NCBI GenBank assembly: GCA_958295845.1
Contig: OY282376.1
Location: 1,935,022 to 1,999,021, forward strand
Direction of reading: 5' to 3'
Source: Caldilineaceae bacterium
Lineage (GTDB): Bacteria; Chloroflexota; Anaerolineae; Caldilineales; Caldilineaceae
DNA length: 64,000 nt
Position 1 is the first letter of the stretch, and each line of letters begins with the position of its first letter. The position numbers and the translations under genes were made by a program. Below are positions 37,595 through 48,267 of the stretch, one piece after another. The notes under the pieces are model-generated. The model ran no database searches, was not told the origin of the DNA, and saw nothing but the letters and a program-made list of their open reading frames with translations.

Positions 37595-38944
37595 ATGCCC
37601 AAAACCGACCTGAACCCACCGCCCGATCCGTCAACCCAAGACCGCCCATCCCGACTAGCGCCCTCCACAGCCCTGGTGCTTGTGGTTTCCGGGGCCGTCG
37701 GCTTTGCTATCATGGGCGACTCACTTCTCTATGCGATTCTCCCGCTCGCGGCGGGGCATCTTGCTCTTTCTCCCCAGCAGGTCGGCCTACTACTTAGTGC
37801 CAATCGCCTCATCAGACTTTTCTCAAATACGTGGCTCGGGGCAATCTTTGCCCGCTTCGGTCCATACCGGGCATTTGTTGTCTCAGCGATTCTCGGAGTG
37901 CTGACGACGGCTCTATATGGCTTCGAACTCGGCTTTGTCATTTTCCTCCTGGCGCGGATAGGGTGGGGAGTCGCTTGGTCTGGTCTTCGACAAGGCACCT
38001 ACCAATCCATTTGGGCAGGCGACCGAGCCGATGCAGGCAGGCTGATGGGGGTGATGTGGGGTGTGGTCCGCGGCGGCAGTGCAATCAGCGCCCTGATGGG
38101 CGGGTTTCTCTTTGATCATTTCGGATTTCAGATAACTGTCTGGACGATTGCAGGCCTGTCAGCGCTGGCCATCCCAATCGCATTTGGCCTCTCCTGGCCT
38201 GCGAGCGCCTCTCCTCACTACGAAGAGAAGCAGTCTTCTGAAAGCGCCACTTCCCACGCAAGCAGTTCCCCCAGCGAACGGAAATCAAATCAGAAACAAC
38301 ACGAAATCCTCGGCGGGTGGATTGAAGCGCTGTCCAATCCACTCCAGCGCTCCGTTCTACTCGTTGGATTCTTCAAGCTCCTACTCAACTCCATCCTCGT
38401 CGCCACCGCATCCGTGTTCCTGGCCGATCGCTTCCAAAGTTACTCCGGTGGATTTCTCCTGGGACTGCAGGTGGGCGCACTAGCCGGTATCGTCCTCGGC
38501 ACGCGCTGGTTTTCCGATCTGTTCCTTGGTGCTGCAATGGGGGCACTGGCGGACCTCGTTGGACGGATTCGCCTGGCCCTTGTTCTTGTCTTTCTGCTAT
38601 GTCTCGGTCTGACTCTGATGCTGATAATCCCCAGCAATCTGTCATTTGTCGCCTTGCTGGCCGTTCTAATCGTCAGCACCGGTGTGAACGTGGTCTTGGA
38701 CGCCTACGCAAATCAAGCTGCCCTCGTCACACACCACCCTCAGCTATTCGTCGGCGCCTACGCCACCGCCTCAGATCTGGGTTCCGCAGTTGGTCCCCTG
38801 TTCGCGTTCTGGCTGGTTGCTTCCGTAGGATTCGCGCCCGTCTACGCAGTCGCCGCCTTGCTGGTCGTACTTACACTACTCAATCTAGTCATGCTCGACG
38901 CACGCCACGCCAGGTTGCAGTCGCCGGTGTCGGAAGCCCAGTGA
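37595..38944 (+). CDS. Major facilitator superfamily transporter
   Basis: About 449 residues and 12 membrane helices. The first half has LLSANRLIRLFSNTWLGAIFARFG, matching the MFS loop 2-3 motif, and RIGWGVAWSGLRQG in helix 5, a possible antiporter motif C-like region. A charged cytoplasmic loop (HYEEKQSSESATSHASSS, about 206-245) joins the halves. Helix-rich second half includes LFLGAAMGALADLVGRIR. Exporters of drugs or sugars have this layout; no substrate is evident. GTG 37562 is in frame but has no ribosome binding site, nor has ATG 37595, which I prefer for the N-terminus. The 125-residue gene starts 42 bases after its stop. Confidence 0.85.
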   Translation: MPKTDLNPPPDPSTQDRPSRLAPSTALVLVVSGAVGFAIMGDSLLYAILPLAAGHLALSPQQVGLLLSANRLIRLFSNTWLGAIFARFGPYRAFVVSAILGVLTTALYGFELGFVIFLLARIGWGVAWSGLRQGTYQSIWAGDRADAGRLMGVMWGVVRGGSAISALMGGFLFDHFGFQITVWTIAGLSALAIPIAFGLSWPASASPHYEEKQSSESATSHASSSPSERKSNQKQHEILGGWIEALSNPLQRSVLLVGFFKLLLNSILVATASVFLADRFQSYSGGFLLGLQVGALAGIVLGTRWFSDLFLGAAMGALADLVGRIRLALVLVFLLCLGLTLMLIIPSNLSFVALLAVLIVSTGVNVVLDAYANQAALVTHHPQLFVGAYATASDLGSAVGPLFAFWLVASVGFAPVYAVAALLVVLTLLNLVMLDARHARLQSPVSEAQ

Positions 38945-38986
38945 TACGCCCGCCCCGTCTCCGTGCCGCTGTAGAGAGGTAATTCC

Positions 38987-39364
38987 ATGCATTTCATCGG
39001 CAAAGAAATCTCTGTGAAGCTGCCCCCAGGATTTTCGTTGGAGAAGAAACCTCCTCTGCCCGATGCTTTTGACTGGCAAGGAAAGACCCATGCGATAAAC
39101 GAGTTGCTGGCTACCTGGCATAGATACGGAAAACCGGAGATTCGAACCCAGGGCGGGCGGCCTCCCTACTTCGTACGCAGCGGACGAACGCAGGGCTCCT
39201 GGGGACAGGGCCGAGTCTATTTCCGCGTGCGTACGGAGGAAGGCAGGCTCTTTGACCTCTACTACGACCGCGCACCCAAGGGACAACGACGCGCCGGGGC
39301 ATGGTTCCTGTGGCGCGAACTATCTGCTGCTGAGGAGCTTGTAGGCCTGGAAGAAGACCTATAG
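38987..39364 (+). CDS. DUF6504-like small protein
   Basis: 125 residues with no signal or membrane segment. DAFDWQGKTHAINELLATWHRYG, followed by RVYFRVRTEEGRLFDLYYDR and GAWFLWREL, resembles the DUF6504 domain, found alone or at the end of ImuB-like mutagenesis polymerases, where it has no known activity. In those systems it is expected to touch DNA or a partner; that is not shown here. AGAGAGGTAATTCC precedes the ATG. It follows the MFS gene closely and is convergent with the glycosidase gene. Confidence 0.6.
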   Translation: MHFIGKEISVKLPPGFSLEKKPPLPDAFDWQGKTHAINELLATWHRYGKPEIRTQGGRPPYFVRSGRTQGSWGQGRVYFRVRTEEGRLFDLYYDRAPKGQRRAGAWFLWRELSAAEELVGLEEDL

Positions 39365-39390
39365 CAAATGTGAGGCCGGAGAGGTTTCCA

Positions 39391-42381
39391 CTACTGCTCG
39401 CCGATGTTTAACACCGTGGGCAAGAAGACTCTGTAGCCATCGGACGAACTGCCTTCTTGCGTCGAAGGTTGCGTCGGTAGGGAAGGAGGAGGAGGCACGT
39501 CTGCCGGCCTCGGCCTTGCCGCCGGTCCACTGCTTTGCAAAGTCTGCGCCGGCACATCGCTTAGGGTTACAACGTCGATCAACGCCTGCGTACGGCGGTT
39601 CGGCGAAGTCTCGTACACATTGAATATCAGGTTGACTTCCCTGCCCGCGTACTGCCCCATGTCGAACCATCGATACTGCCACCCGCTGCTCAGGCGCTGG
39701 GCCAACATGTAGTTCGCCGGCTGCCCGTCCTCTGCCACTATCACCTCAAACTTGTCGGTTCCAGTGTCCGGTTCAGTAGTCTCAACCTTATAGGCGATTG
39801 CCAGGAATGGTCGGCCCGTCGGCACCGTCACCCGTTGCGAAACCGTGCTGTTGCCCCCGTCGCTGCCCTCGGTCCCAGGCACGCCTGCATTGGCGACGAA
39901 TTCACTGGCCAGCCGCAGCGCGTGGTCTGAGGCGCCGTCTTGCGCTTCGATCTGCGAGGCTGAACTCCCCGACTTCGTCCAGCCGGTGAAAGCATTTTCG
40001 AAGTCTCCATTTGTCACCGCGTTCGTCCCCGGCGAATATAGCAACGCCAGGCTCTCACTCGTGCCGAAATCACGCCTACGCATCAACAACTGACTGCCGA
40101 CCGATATGTTCCAGCTCCCGATCGGCACCGTCATCGTAAATCGGCCGCCCGCGTCGGTTGTGGCCGTTGTCGTGCCGATGCTCACTTGGACCCCGACCCC
40201 TGCCTCACCTGCCGGGTTGATCACGCTGCCCGTCACACTGCTGTGCTCAGCAACGGTCGTCTCCGCCAGTGACGTATTGGCCTCCAACTTGTGTCCCAAG
40301 GCGTCTTCTGCCGCGACGCTGAACGCGTATTTTTTGCCAGCCTCTCCACTATAGGAAGCCTTACCGTAGGCCTCGACGCCTTCCTTCCACAGCGACCAGT
40401 CCCCATCTTCGACCTTAACATAGACCGAAGTCGATATGACGCCAGAACCCCAATCTCTTGCAAGCCAGGTCACGGGAAATGTCTGCGGCGAATAGGCCGG
40501 CAGGTCCAATATCGACGCCGTCGGCGACATCGTGTCCGTCTCGATCAGCAGGACGGGCTCACCGTATATGCCCATACTGTACCCGCCCTGACCGTCTGGC
40601 CAGTTGGTATTGGTCGCCCCCGAAAGGCTGACCTCATAGACGCCCGCGGTCGGAGTAACAACCGTCGTAGTGCCGTCCAACCGAATCAGACGCCCGCTTG
40701 TGCCGGTGGCCGGAATGTTGGCCGTTTGGGCCTGCGTATTCAGCGACCACGTGAGCAGACGGCGCTCTTCTGTTCCGGGGTGATAGAACGCAATCCTCCT
40801 CACCCGAAATCGTTCGATGTCGGCCCAGGAAACTTCAGTACCTGTGAGGTGCTGATTGGCTAGCTTGAAGGCGGTAAAAGACAGCCGTGTTTCGGCATTG
40901 GACGGCGAGCAGTAACTGGTGCTCTCGTTCTTTGCCAGACCGAACCCGTCCGGCGAATCCACAGCCACCACATTCCCGCAATCATCGTGCAGCATGAAGT
41001 GGAAAATCGGACCCCCGCCGGCCAGCCTCGTATAGGCGATATTCTGCCAAATGTACGAAGCCTGCTCATTCGCCGTGGCCCGCCACGGGCTGGGGCAGGT
41101 TGGCCCAGGGTAATCGTTACAGACCGGTACACCGCTCTCTGTTATCCAGATCGGCTTGTCCGGCCAGCCCCGCGCGTCCAGTGCATTGCGAACTTTCTTC
41201 GTATATTGGTAGCCGACGTAGGAAAGCGAATAATGATGACTGCCCGCCGCGTCAAAGAATCCACTGTTCTGACTACTCAGCGAATCGGCCTGCAACGCGT
41301 CCAGCATGTCATAGAGCCACTGACCGTTTTCAAAGTGCGCCAGGCCGCCGAACACAACATAAGCGTCTGGGTCGACCCACTTGATTACGATATATGCGAC
41401 CTTGAGCAAACGCGCGAACTCTTGCGGCGTCCCCGACCAAAAGTGGCACAGGTCCGGCTCATTCCAGACCTCCCAATGCCGTATGTTGGTACCCGCACTG
41501 CCGCCAGGTTTGTAACGATTCACTGCCGCGCCAACAAACCGGGCCCATGGGTTAGTTGGGTTGAGCCGTGCGTCGGTCCCCGGAACATCGGTGCCGTCTG
41601 TGAATATCGGGTTAGACAACCCGAAAGGCGCCGGAGGACCCTCGTGCCGCTGGCAACTACCGGATTGGCTCTGCAACCCTTCACGTGTTACGCGTACCTG
41701 CCTCCCTGAGGCATCGGTTACCTCCAAAAGGTCGCATTCACCCCCAGCCTCCTGCGGGAGGCAACCCCCTGACCTCGGCGCAAAGTTCTCTGGCAATTCC
41801 GTAAATGACCCGCCTAGAGATGAGGAAGCTGACCGGCCCCCCAACCGATACTGTCGTGGAGTACCCAGCAAAATCGCCAGAGTATTCAGATTCTTGCTTT
41901 CGTTCGCGAGTATGGCCGCGTCCTGGCCTGTCCAGGTAAACTCGCCGATACGTCTTTCCACTTGTTCCCAGTACACGGGAAAGCGGTCCATGCGAACACC
42001 CGTGTCCACCCCGCGTTGAATCCGGCCATCAGCACTGTTTGTTTCGGCCGAGTTGACGAAACCCAACCCGAATTCGGAAACGCCCAGCGTCTTCGTAAAC
42101 GGGACAGTTGTTGTCTGACTTGCTAAGGCGCCTATCTGAGTCCGGCTCTTCAAAAGCCTCCCATCTCCCGCCTCCACGTTCGGCAAACCGCTGCCTGCAG
42201 CCCCAGTTGACTGGTTAACGTCCCTTGCCGAAACTGTTGAATCCGCACTACCTCTATAGAGCAGCAGGTAGATGAGGACGCCCGCCAAAGCGACAACCAT
42301 CGACAGGCGACCGGCCGCGATTAGCGGGCGACGTATTGTAAGTCCTTCTCTACTTTGATTCCCCAAACGGCGATCCTTCAC
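39391..42381 (-). CDS. Exported glycoside hydrolase (clan GH-A) with adhesive C-terminal domains
   Basis: 996 residues. A basic N-terminus and one helix (about 28-45, LSMVVALAGVLIYLLLY) form a signal anchor. The catalytic barrel (about 105-520) has the acid/base Glu in HWEVWNEPDLCHFW and the nucleophile Glu in IWITESGVPV, as in GH39/GH5-like enzymes. After it come Ig-like or beta-sandwich modules: SPTASILDLPAYSPQTFPV, a carboxypeptidase-regulatory-like repeat GVGVQVSIGTTTATTDAGG, and a carbohydrate-binding-like jelly roll from about 800 (NGDFENAFTGWTKSG). The proline-rich end followed by YRVFLPTVLN resembles the C-terminal LP-x-V tail common in Chloroflexi exported proteins, perhaps a sorting signal. 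Polysaccharide substrate unknown. Confidence 0.82.
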   Translation of the reverse strand: MKDRRLGNQSREGLTIRRPLIAAGRLSMVVALAGVLIYLLLYRGSADSTVSARDVNQSTGAAGSGLPNVEAGDGRLLKSRTQIGALASQTTTVPFTKTLGVSEFGLGFVNSAETNSADGRIQRGVDTGVRMDRFPVYWEQVERRIGEFTWTGQDAAILANESKNLNTLAILLGTPRQYRLGGRSASSSLGGSFTELPENFAPRSGGCLPQEAGGECDLLEVTDASGRQVRVTREGLQSQSGSCQRHEGPPAPFGLSNPIFTDGTDVPGTDARLNPTNPWARFVGAAVNRYKPGGSAGTNIRHWEVWNEPDLCHFWSGTPQEFARLLKVAYIVIKWVDPDAYVVFGGLAHFENGQWLYDMLDALQADSLSSQNSGFFDAAGSHHYSLSYVGYQYTKKVRNALDARGWPDKPIWITESGVPVCNDYPGPTCPSPWRATANEQASYIWQNIAYTRLAGGGPIFHFMLHDDCGNVVAVDSPDGFGLAKNESTSYCSPSNAETRLSFTAFKLANQHLTGTEVSWADIERFRVRRIAFYHPGTEERRLLTWSLNTQAQTANIPATGTSGRLIRLDGTTTVVTPTAGVYEVSLSGATNTNWPDGQGGYSMGIYGEPVLLIETDTMSPTASILDLPAYSPQTFPVTWLARDWGSGVISTSVYVKVEDGDWSLWKEGVEAYGKASYSGEAGKKYAFSVAAEDALGHKLEANTSLAETTVAEHSSVTGSVINPAGEAGVGVQVSIGTTTATTDAGGRFTMTVPIGSWNISVGSQLLMRRRDFGTSESLALLYSPGTNAVTNGDFENAFTGWTKSGSSASQIEAQDGASDHALRLASEFVANAGVPGTEGSDGGNSTVSQRVTVPTGRPFLAIAYKVETTEPDTGTDKFEVIVAEDGQPANYMLAQRLSSGWQYRWFDMGQYAGREVNLIFNVYETSPNRRTQALIDVVTLSDVPAQTLQSSGPAARPRPADVPPPPSLPTQPSTQEGSSSDGYRVFLPTVLNIGEQ

Positions 42382-43264
42382 TACCTGACTCTATCTGCTC
42401 ACCTGATTTCAGCCCGTTTAGGTCGCGAGCTGCTACTGAACTTACTCCAGATGGGATATCTGACCTGGGGGCGTTGCGTGAAGCCATCATCCAGGCTTCG
42501 TATAATCATCGGCGCCTCAGCCAGTCATCTTCGAAACCGAGGCATCCAGTAAATCCGCATCGTCTTTTAAGTGTACCATAGACAGATGACGTTGGTTATC
42601 GGAAAACAGCGGATTCCCATGCGGAATCCCGGTCTCTAGGGGCGGGTTGCGGACCCATACCACTAGAGCGTCGTTCATTCGACCGCTATTCGTAGAGACA
42701 TTGACCAATTCGGACCTCACTGAAATTACACCTCTCGGGCTCCTGCTCCAACGCCTACACAGAAATTTCACCAACTGGCCGCGTTCATGCCCCGCCGCCG
42801 CACTTCGCACTGACAGGCTACCGCCATGTATGCCAACAGCGGAGAGTGTGCATTTGCCTCCATCCATGACCCCGGAAACGCCGTCGACTCAAATGTACTG
42901 CAGTCAACCCGCGTACCCAACGGCTCAATTGTTCAAATATCAGAATGTCAGGAGGGATGTACTGAAACCAGTGGAAGGGTGGTATATAGACTGTAGACGA
43001 CGCCAGCAATGAATCCCTGAGAACCTGTAATATGCAGCCCGTCAAGAAACCTTACTGTTCCCTTAGTGAAGTATCCCTTGACTATGACTGACGAGTTTGG
43101 AAATACCTTGCACACCACCAACGGGGTTTACTCAGATTGCCTTGAAGAACGTACTGGGGTCGACTAATTGTAACGAAGAGTGCAACTCGGTGTACAGCAT
43201 TCAAATCGTTGAAGGACGTCAGCCAGTCCGCATTCGATCGGAAAACTGAAGAGACGTCACCCTC
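42382..43264. other. 883-base intergenic region without a recognised gene
   Basis: This gap separates the glycosidase start from the iolG stop. Frames of up to about 120 codons exist on both strands (for example minus 42517-42867), but they have no ribosome binding site of note, low hydrophobic patterning and no similarity I recognise. No terminator is visible after iolG. It may contain the glycosidase promoter and decayed sequence. Confidence 0.55.
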
Positions 43265-44293
43265 TCAAACTGAAATCTCGCTGACCGCCACCGCCCGTTT
43301 CTCCCTATACGACTTGCTCGCAGCCAGGGCCAGCACCACAGGAGCTCGTCCGTCGCCGCCCGTTACTTCAACCTCTGTGTCATCCAGGATCGCGCGAATG
43401 AAAGAACGTAACTCATCCCCATAGGCGGTCAGGTACCGTTCCAAGAAAAAGTAGAGTGGCTTAGGGTGGATCACGCCTGCCTCTGTCTGCCTAATGACCC
43501 GGTCGGGCGTGTTGTTCTCGCACGAGACCGAACCGAGTGAACCCAGGACCTCCACCCTCTGGTCACCGCCGTAAACAGCCTGGCGAGAGTTGGTGATCAC
43601 ACCGAGCGCGCCGCAACCGTACCGCAATGTAACAACGGCCGTGTCGATGTCGCCCGCCTCGCCTATAGCAGGATCCACCCGAACCGCCCCCGAAGCCGAC
43701 ACGTCCTCAACCTCGTCGTCCAGCAGGAAGCGCGCCATGTCAAAGTCGTGAATCATCATGTCCAGGAAGAGGCCGCCGGAGCCCCTGACATAGCTCAAAG
43801 GCGGCGGGGCAGGGTCTCGACTGGTTATCTGCGCCAGGTACGGCGACCCAACCTCACCATTTCGAATAGCGTCCCGCACGCCGCGAAAATTGGGGTCGAA
43901 GCGCCTGTTGAAGCCTATCTGCAGCTTGGTCCCACACTCCGCGACAGCTTCCAGCGCGGCGTCAACCGCCGGCAAATCAAGCGCAATCGGCTTTTCACAA
44001 AACGCGTGCTTGCCCGAACGGGCCGCCTGAATGATGAAATTCGCGTGGGTCTCCGTTGATGAGCAGATGGCCACCGCATCAACGTCCTCCCGACAAAAAA
44101 TCTCCGCCGGCTCTCCACTTGCACACGCAATGCCGAACCGCCGTGCCGTCTGCTCCGCCGCCTCCTCGACAACATCGGCGATCGCAACCACCTCAGCTTC
44201 CTGGATGTGACGCGTCAGATTCTCAGCATGAACCTGACCAATTCTTCCGGCGCCAATGATTGCGAATCTGACCTTCTTCTCCAACTCTGCCAC
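43265..44293 (-). CDS. iolG: myo-Inositol 2-dehydrogenase
   Basis: Oxidises myo-inositol to 2-keto-myo-inositol (scyllo-inosose) with NAD+, the first catabolic step. A Gfo/Idh/MocA protein of 342 residues: RFAIIGAGRIGQVHAENL binds NAD, FCEKPIALDL is the EKP motif, and GGLFLDMMIHDFDMARFLL supplies the active-site Asp and His of IolG. Among the four paralogues here this one fits IolG best. It starts at GTG 44293, one base after the upstream stop, so it is translationally coupled to the preceding dehydrogenase. It is the last gene of the inositol cluster. Confidence 0.85.
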   Translation of the reverse strand: MAELEKKVRFAIIGAGRIGQVHAENLTRHIQEAEVVAIADVVEEAAEQTARRFGIACASGEPAEIFCREDVDAVAICSSTETHANFIIQAARSGKHAFCEKPIALDLPAVDAALEAVAECGTKLQIGFNRRFDPNFRGVRDAIRNGEVGSPYLAQITSRDPAPPPLSYVRGSGGLFLDMMIHDFDMARFLLDDEVEDVSASGAVRVDPAIGEAGDIDTAVVTLRYGCGALGVITNSRQAVYGGDQRVEVLGSLGSVSCENNTPDRVIRQTEAGVIHPKPLYFFLERYLTAYGDELRSFIRAILDDTEVEVTGGDGRAPVVLALAASKSYREKRAVAVSEISV

Positions 44294-44294
44294 C

Positions 44295-45404
44295 TCAGTT
44301 GATCTCTTGCATACTGACCCAGCGCCCTTCGCTCGCGCTCAGATCAGCAGCGTCTGTGATCCGTTGCACCATCGCCCCGTCTTCGAGACTGGGGCTGAAC
44401 GACTCGCCGTCAGCAATCGCGTTGATCCATCCCCGCGTCATATGGTCCTCAACCCGAAAAACATCCCGATATGTGTTGTGCACCGTATCCCGCCGTGCCG
44501 CGCCCCAAACGTGCTCCGGCAACTCGAGCGGACGGGTGGGACCTTCTCCCCGCCGCGTACCCTCAACATCCTGACGTATGTCCCAATCAATGACGCTGCG
44601 CAGCGTACCTTCCTCACCATGCAGATCAAACTCATGCCGCTGACCGAATTCGGTCTCTTCTGTGCATACGGCCGAAGCCTGAACAAGCCCCTGCGCGCCA
44701 TTGGCAAAGCGCAGTAACGTGTACGCCGCGTCCTCCGTACGCTCGTACGGCTTCCCCTCCGGCGTCACATCCGGCCGGTCAACGAACTCGCCCGCCAGGC
44801 AGAACACGTCGGTAACCTCGCCAAACCACCAATAGGCCAGATAGAAAAAATGAGATGCAATGTTCCCCAGGACGCCCGTGGCTGCAAAAGCCCGGTCGTG
44901 CCTCCAGCCATAGCCAGGCTCCCGTGCGTAGCCAGTGTAGTATCGCACGTTCAAATGATAAGGCCTGCCGATATACCCATCCTCCACCAACGCCTTGATG
45001 TACCGGTTGGTCGGCATGAAACGGTAGGTAAATGGCGTGCAATGTACTACCCTTCTTTCAGCAGCCAGTGCAGCCATCTCCACAGCTTCTCCGTATGTCA
45101 ATGCCAGAGGCTTTTCGCATAGCACATGCAGGCCAGCGTCCAGGGCCTGCATCGTAATCGGGTGGTGCGTCTCATGGCCCGATGCCACCACCAGGGCCTC
45201 AATCTCACTGCTACGGATCAGCGACTCGAAGCTTGTGTATACCTGGGGAATGTTCCAGCGCGCCGCAAAAGCGTTGGCCCTTTCCCGATTACGGCCGCAG
45301 ACTGCCACCACATCCGCCCGCGGGTGTGCGTCCAGTGCCGGCAAATACATAGCGTCTGCCCACCAGCTAGTGCTAACGACGCCTACCTTTACTTTCTCTG
45401 ACAT
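44295..45404 (-). CDS. Gfo/Idh/MocA family oxidoreductase, substrate unknown (1)
   Basis: 369 residues from ATG 45404, seven bases after GGGAGAG; eleven residues upstream are discarded. VKVGVVSTSWWADAMYLPAL is an atypical NAD-binding start (GxxSxW instead of GxGxxG). VLCEKPLALTYG is the EKP motif, and GVLGNIASHFFYLAYWW takes the active-site helix position. The class covers sugar, inositol and sugar-acid dehydrogenases. In this cluster it could oxidise another inositol isomer or a methylated inositol. It is followed at one base by iolG and preceded by a second paralogue 47 bases upstream. Confidence 0.75.
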   Translation of the reverse strand: MSEKVKVGVVSTSWWADAMYLPALDAHPRADVVAVCGRNRERANAFAARWNIPQVYTSFESLIRSSEIEALVVASGHETHHPITMQALDAGLHVLCEKPLALTYGEAVEMAALAAERRVVHCTPFTYRFMPTNRYIKALVEDGYIGRPYHLNVRYYTGYAREPGYGWRHDRAFAATGVLGNIASHFFYLAYWWFGEVTDVFCLAGEFVDRPDVTPEGKPYERTEDAAYTLLRFANGAQGLVQASAVCTEETEFGQRHEFDLHGEEGTLRSVIDWDIRQDVEGTRRGEGPTRPLELPEHVWGAARRDTVHNTYRDVFRVEDHMTRGWINAIADGESFSPSLEDGAMVQRITDAADLSASEGRWVSMQEIN

Positions 45405-45451
45405 CTCAGATCTCTCCCTGGCTTCACAAGGGTTCATATTGAAGGGGGGGT

Positions 45452-46639
45452 CTACTCGCTGCTATCCTCAGACAGCGGTCGTACCTCCTCCCACGTGCCG
45501 CTTTCCCAGGAGCGTGTCATCGCCTCCTGCACTTCAGCCAGACGCACCGCATCGGCGAAGCTGGGTGACCGCTGCACGCCTTCGGCAATCGACATCAGGA
45601 AATTGTGCGCCTCAAGAACCTTCAAGTCCTCGTAGCCCAGACCGATGCCGTCGCCTGGATTGAATCGCCCATGGGAAGGGTAGGCCGGCCCGCCCAACAA
45701 TGTTGTATAGCCGTCGTGCATCCCGTCCTCGCCAGGCAAGTACAGCTCTAGCTCGTTCATCCGCTCAAAGTTCCAATTGGCCGCCCCCGCGGTGCCGTTG
45801 ACCTCGAACGACATTTCGCATTTCGGCCCAAAAATCGCCCGACAGGCCTCAAAGCTGCCCTGTACGCCGTTCTCAAACTCGACCAGCGCGCCAACATAGT
45901 CTTCATTTTCCACCTCGCCGGTCGGGTCGCCCTCCTTACCAACCGAGAAGTGTGTACCCTGTCCGGGCACCGGCAGAGGACGCTCCCTGATGAACACGTG
46001 TCGGCTGCTGACCAGACGCTTTATTGGTCCGATAAGCATATGCGCCATGTCGACCGTATGGGACATGATATCGCCCAACACGCCCAGCCCAGCCTGCTCT
46101 CGCTTGAAACGCCAGGTCAACATGCCCAATGGGTTGCTGCCGTACATCGTGAAAAATCGGCCCCGATAGTGGGTCAGTTGTCCCAACTTGCCTGCGCCAA
46201 TAAGCGCCTTGCAATGCTGCACCATAGGCGCCCAGCGGTAATTGAAACCAACAAAGCTCATCACCCCTGCCTCCCGCGCCAACCGTTCGATGGCAGCCGT
46301 CTCCTGCGGGCTGCGGCCGACCGGCTTCTCGCAAAAGACATGCTTCCCGGCCGACGCTACCGCCTCCACCATCTCCCTGTGCAGGAAGTTCGGCGCCGCG
46401 ATATTGACGACCTGTACGTCAGGGTGGGCGACCACCTCATGCCAGTCGGTCGTTGACTGGGCAAACCCCAAGGTGTTTCTCGCCTCCTCCGCCCGGTGCG
46501 CCACATCGTCAGCACAGATGACCAGGCGCGTCCTTACATCGCTGTCGTGAAAGCGGTCGTTTACCAATCTGTAAGACCGGCTGTGGGCCGTACCCATCCA
46601 GCCCATGCCTATGATGCCTACACCAATCTCTTGGGCCAT
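45452..46639 (-). CDS. Gfo/Idh/MocA family oxidoreductase, substrate unknown (2)
   Basis: 395 residues from ATG 46639 ([20 protein letters not shown]), preceded by [18 protein letters not shown] is the NAD site, [12 protein letters not shown] the EKP motif and [16 protein letters not shown] the active-site helix. The longer C-terminal domain ([20 protein letters not shown]) resembles inositol 2-dehydrogenase/D-chiro-inositol 3-dehydrogenase-like and levoglucosan dehydrogenase-like groups. A role in using isomers such as chiro- or scyllo-inositol is a guess from context. The gap to mmsA upstream is 126 bases. Confidence 0.75.
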   Translation of the reverse strand: MAQEIGVGIIGMGWMGTAHSRSYRLVNDRFHDSDVRTRLVICADDVAHRAEEARNTLGFAQSTTDWHEVVAHPDVQVVNIAAPNFLHREMVEAVASAGKHVFCEKPVGRSPQETAAIERLAREAGVMSFVGFNYRWAPMVQHCKALIGAGKLGQLTHYRGRFFTMYGSNPLGMLTWRFKREQAGLGVLGDIMSHTVDMAHMLIGPIKRLVSSRHVFIRERPLPVPGQGTHFSVGKEGDPTGEVENEDYVGALVEFENGVQGSFEACRAIFGPKCEMSFEVNGTAGAANWNFERMNELELYLPGEDGMHDGYTTLLGGPAYPSHGRFNPGDGIGLGYEDLKVLEAHNFLMSIAEGVQRSPSFADAVRLAEVQEAMTRSWESGTWEEVRPLSEDSSE

Positions 46640-46765
46640 GCCTACCTCGCTTGCTGCGTTCGCACCCGTCCTTTCATGCCAAAACGGCCCCGCCGCTCTG
46701 CGCGTCCACAAGACACTGTAGTCGGTGGGGCCGTCCTGATTCCAAACTATGCAGGCCGCTTGCGC

Positions 46766-48253
46766 CTAAAACTTCCGGCTCCACTCCTGCGGCCATCGTT
46801 CCACCACAACTTTGGTCTGCGTGTAGAACTCGATACCGTGGCGGCTCTGAGCATGAAGATCGCCGAAGAAACTCTCGTTCCAGCCACTGAACGGGAAGAA
46901 GGCCATCGGCGCAGCCACGCCTATGTTGATGCCGATGTTGCCCGCGTCGACCTCGTGGCGAAACTGGCGCGCCACCGCGCCGCTGCTCGTAAACAGGCAG
47001 GCCATATTGCCGTACGCGCTCACGCTGCGATCGTTGATCAGCGCAATCGCGTCTTCAATCGTATCCGCGTGCATCAGGCTGAGCACAGGCCCGAAAATCT
47101 CCGTATGCGCGATTTCGCTGGTCGGCGCCACCGCGTCCAAAACCGTCGGGAAGACCCAATATCCGTCTTCGTATCCGGCAACACTCTTCTGCCGTCCATC
47201 CACCAGAACGCGCGCCCCTTCTTGCGATCCCGCCTCGATCAACCCCTCAATCCTTTGCTTGCTTTCGCGCGTGATCACCGGCCCCATCTCACTCGCATCG
47301 TCCATGCCGTAGCCGACCTTGCGGCTGGCAGCCAAATCAGCAATGCTCTCCGTGAACGGGTCTTTCGCCTCGCCCACTGTCACCGCCACCGAGACCGCAA
47401 GGCACCGCTGGCCCGCGCAGCCAAACGCCGAATCGCCCATAATCTGGGTCGTGCTCCCAATATCCGCGTCCGGCATAATGACCACCGGATTCTTGGCCCC
47501 GCCCTGGCACTGTGCCCGCTTGCCGTTTCCAGTGGCGCGGCTGTAAACATACTTCGCCACCGCGGTCGACCCGACAAAACTGATCGCACGTATATCTGGA
47601 TGGTCCAGAATCGCATTGACCGTGTCAGCGCCGCCGTTTACGAGTTGCACCACGCCCGGCGGGAAGCCCGCCTCTTCGATCAACGCAAACAGCTTCTGCG
47701 TCGTCATCGGCACCTTTTCGCTGGGCTTGAGAATGAAGCAGTTGCCGGTCGCCACCGCGTAGGGGAGAAACCACAGCGGGATCATGCCAGGAAAGTTGAA
47801 TGGCGTGATCGCGGCCACAACGCCCAGCGGCTGGCGAAACATATGCTCGTCGATGCCGCTGGCGATGTCCTCGTTATTCCATCCCTGAATCAGCGAAGGC
47901 GTGCCGCAAGCGACCTCCACATTCTCAATTCCTCGCCGCATTTCGCCCACGCTCTCGGCAAACGTCTTGCCGCACTCCTCGGTGATGACGCGCCCGATCT
48001 CCTCCAAATGCTCCTCAAGCAGCATCTTCAGTCGGAACAGCGGCTGGATTCGGTCAACCACCGGCGTCTCTCGCCACGCGGCGTAGGCCTCCAACCCAGC
48101 GCGAGTCGCGGCATCCACCTCCGCAGCCGGCGACAGACCCACCGTCGCGATCGTCCCGCCCGTGGCAGGATTATGCACATCGAGCGCGTCTGCCGCCCCG
48201 CTGTGTTGCCACTGACCATCGACGAAATTGAGCAGTTCCTGTGTCTGTGTCAT
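46766..48253 (-). CDS. mmsA: Methylmalonate/malonate-semialdehyde dehydrogenase (CoA-acylating)
   Basis: Also called IolA. It oxidises malonate semialdehyde, the product of the inositol pathway aldolase, with CoA and NAD+ to acetyl-CoA and CO2. The 495 residues have the ALDH NAD site [14 protein letters not shown], the catalytic cysteine in [14 protein letters not shown], and [22 protein letters not shown] and [13 protein letters not shown] of the MMSDH class. Its place between iolD and the dehydrogenases supports inositol rather than valine catabolism. It is 14 bases after the Uma2 gene, with which it is probably cotranscribed. Confidence 0.93.
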   Translation of the reverse strand: MTQTQELLNFVDGQWQHSGAADALDVHNPATGGTIATVGLSPAAEVDAATRAGLEAYAAWRETPVVDRIQPLFRLKMLLEEHLEEIGRVITEECGKTFAESVGEMRRGIENVEVACGTPSLIQGWNNEDIASGIDEHMFRQPLGVVAAITPFNFPGMIPLWFLPYAVATGNCFILKPSEKVPMTTQKLFALIEEAGFPPGVVQLVNGGADTVNAILDHPDIRAISFVGSTAVAKYVYSRATGNGKRAQCQGGAKNPVVIMPDADIGSTTQIMGDSAFGCAGQRCLAVSVAVTVGEAKDPFTESIADLAASRKVGYGMDDASEMGPVITRESKQRIEGLIEAGSQEGARVLVDGRQKSVAGYEDGYWVFPTVLDAVAPTSEIAHTEIFGPVLSLMHADTIEDAIALINDRSVSAYGNMACLFTSSGAVARQFRHEVDAGNIGINIGVAAPMAFFPFSGWNESFFGDLHAQSRHGIEFYTQTKVVVERWPQEWSRKF

Positions 48254-48267
48254 ATCTCTTTCCTCTT

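Noticed and set aside
42517..42867. Minus-strand 116-codon frame in the 883-base gap upstream of the glycosidase
   Set aside because: No initiation signal, no motif, and composition like non-coding sequence.
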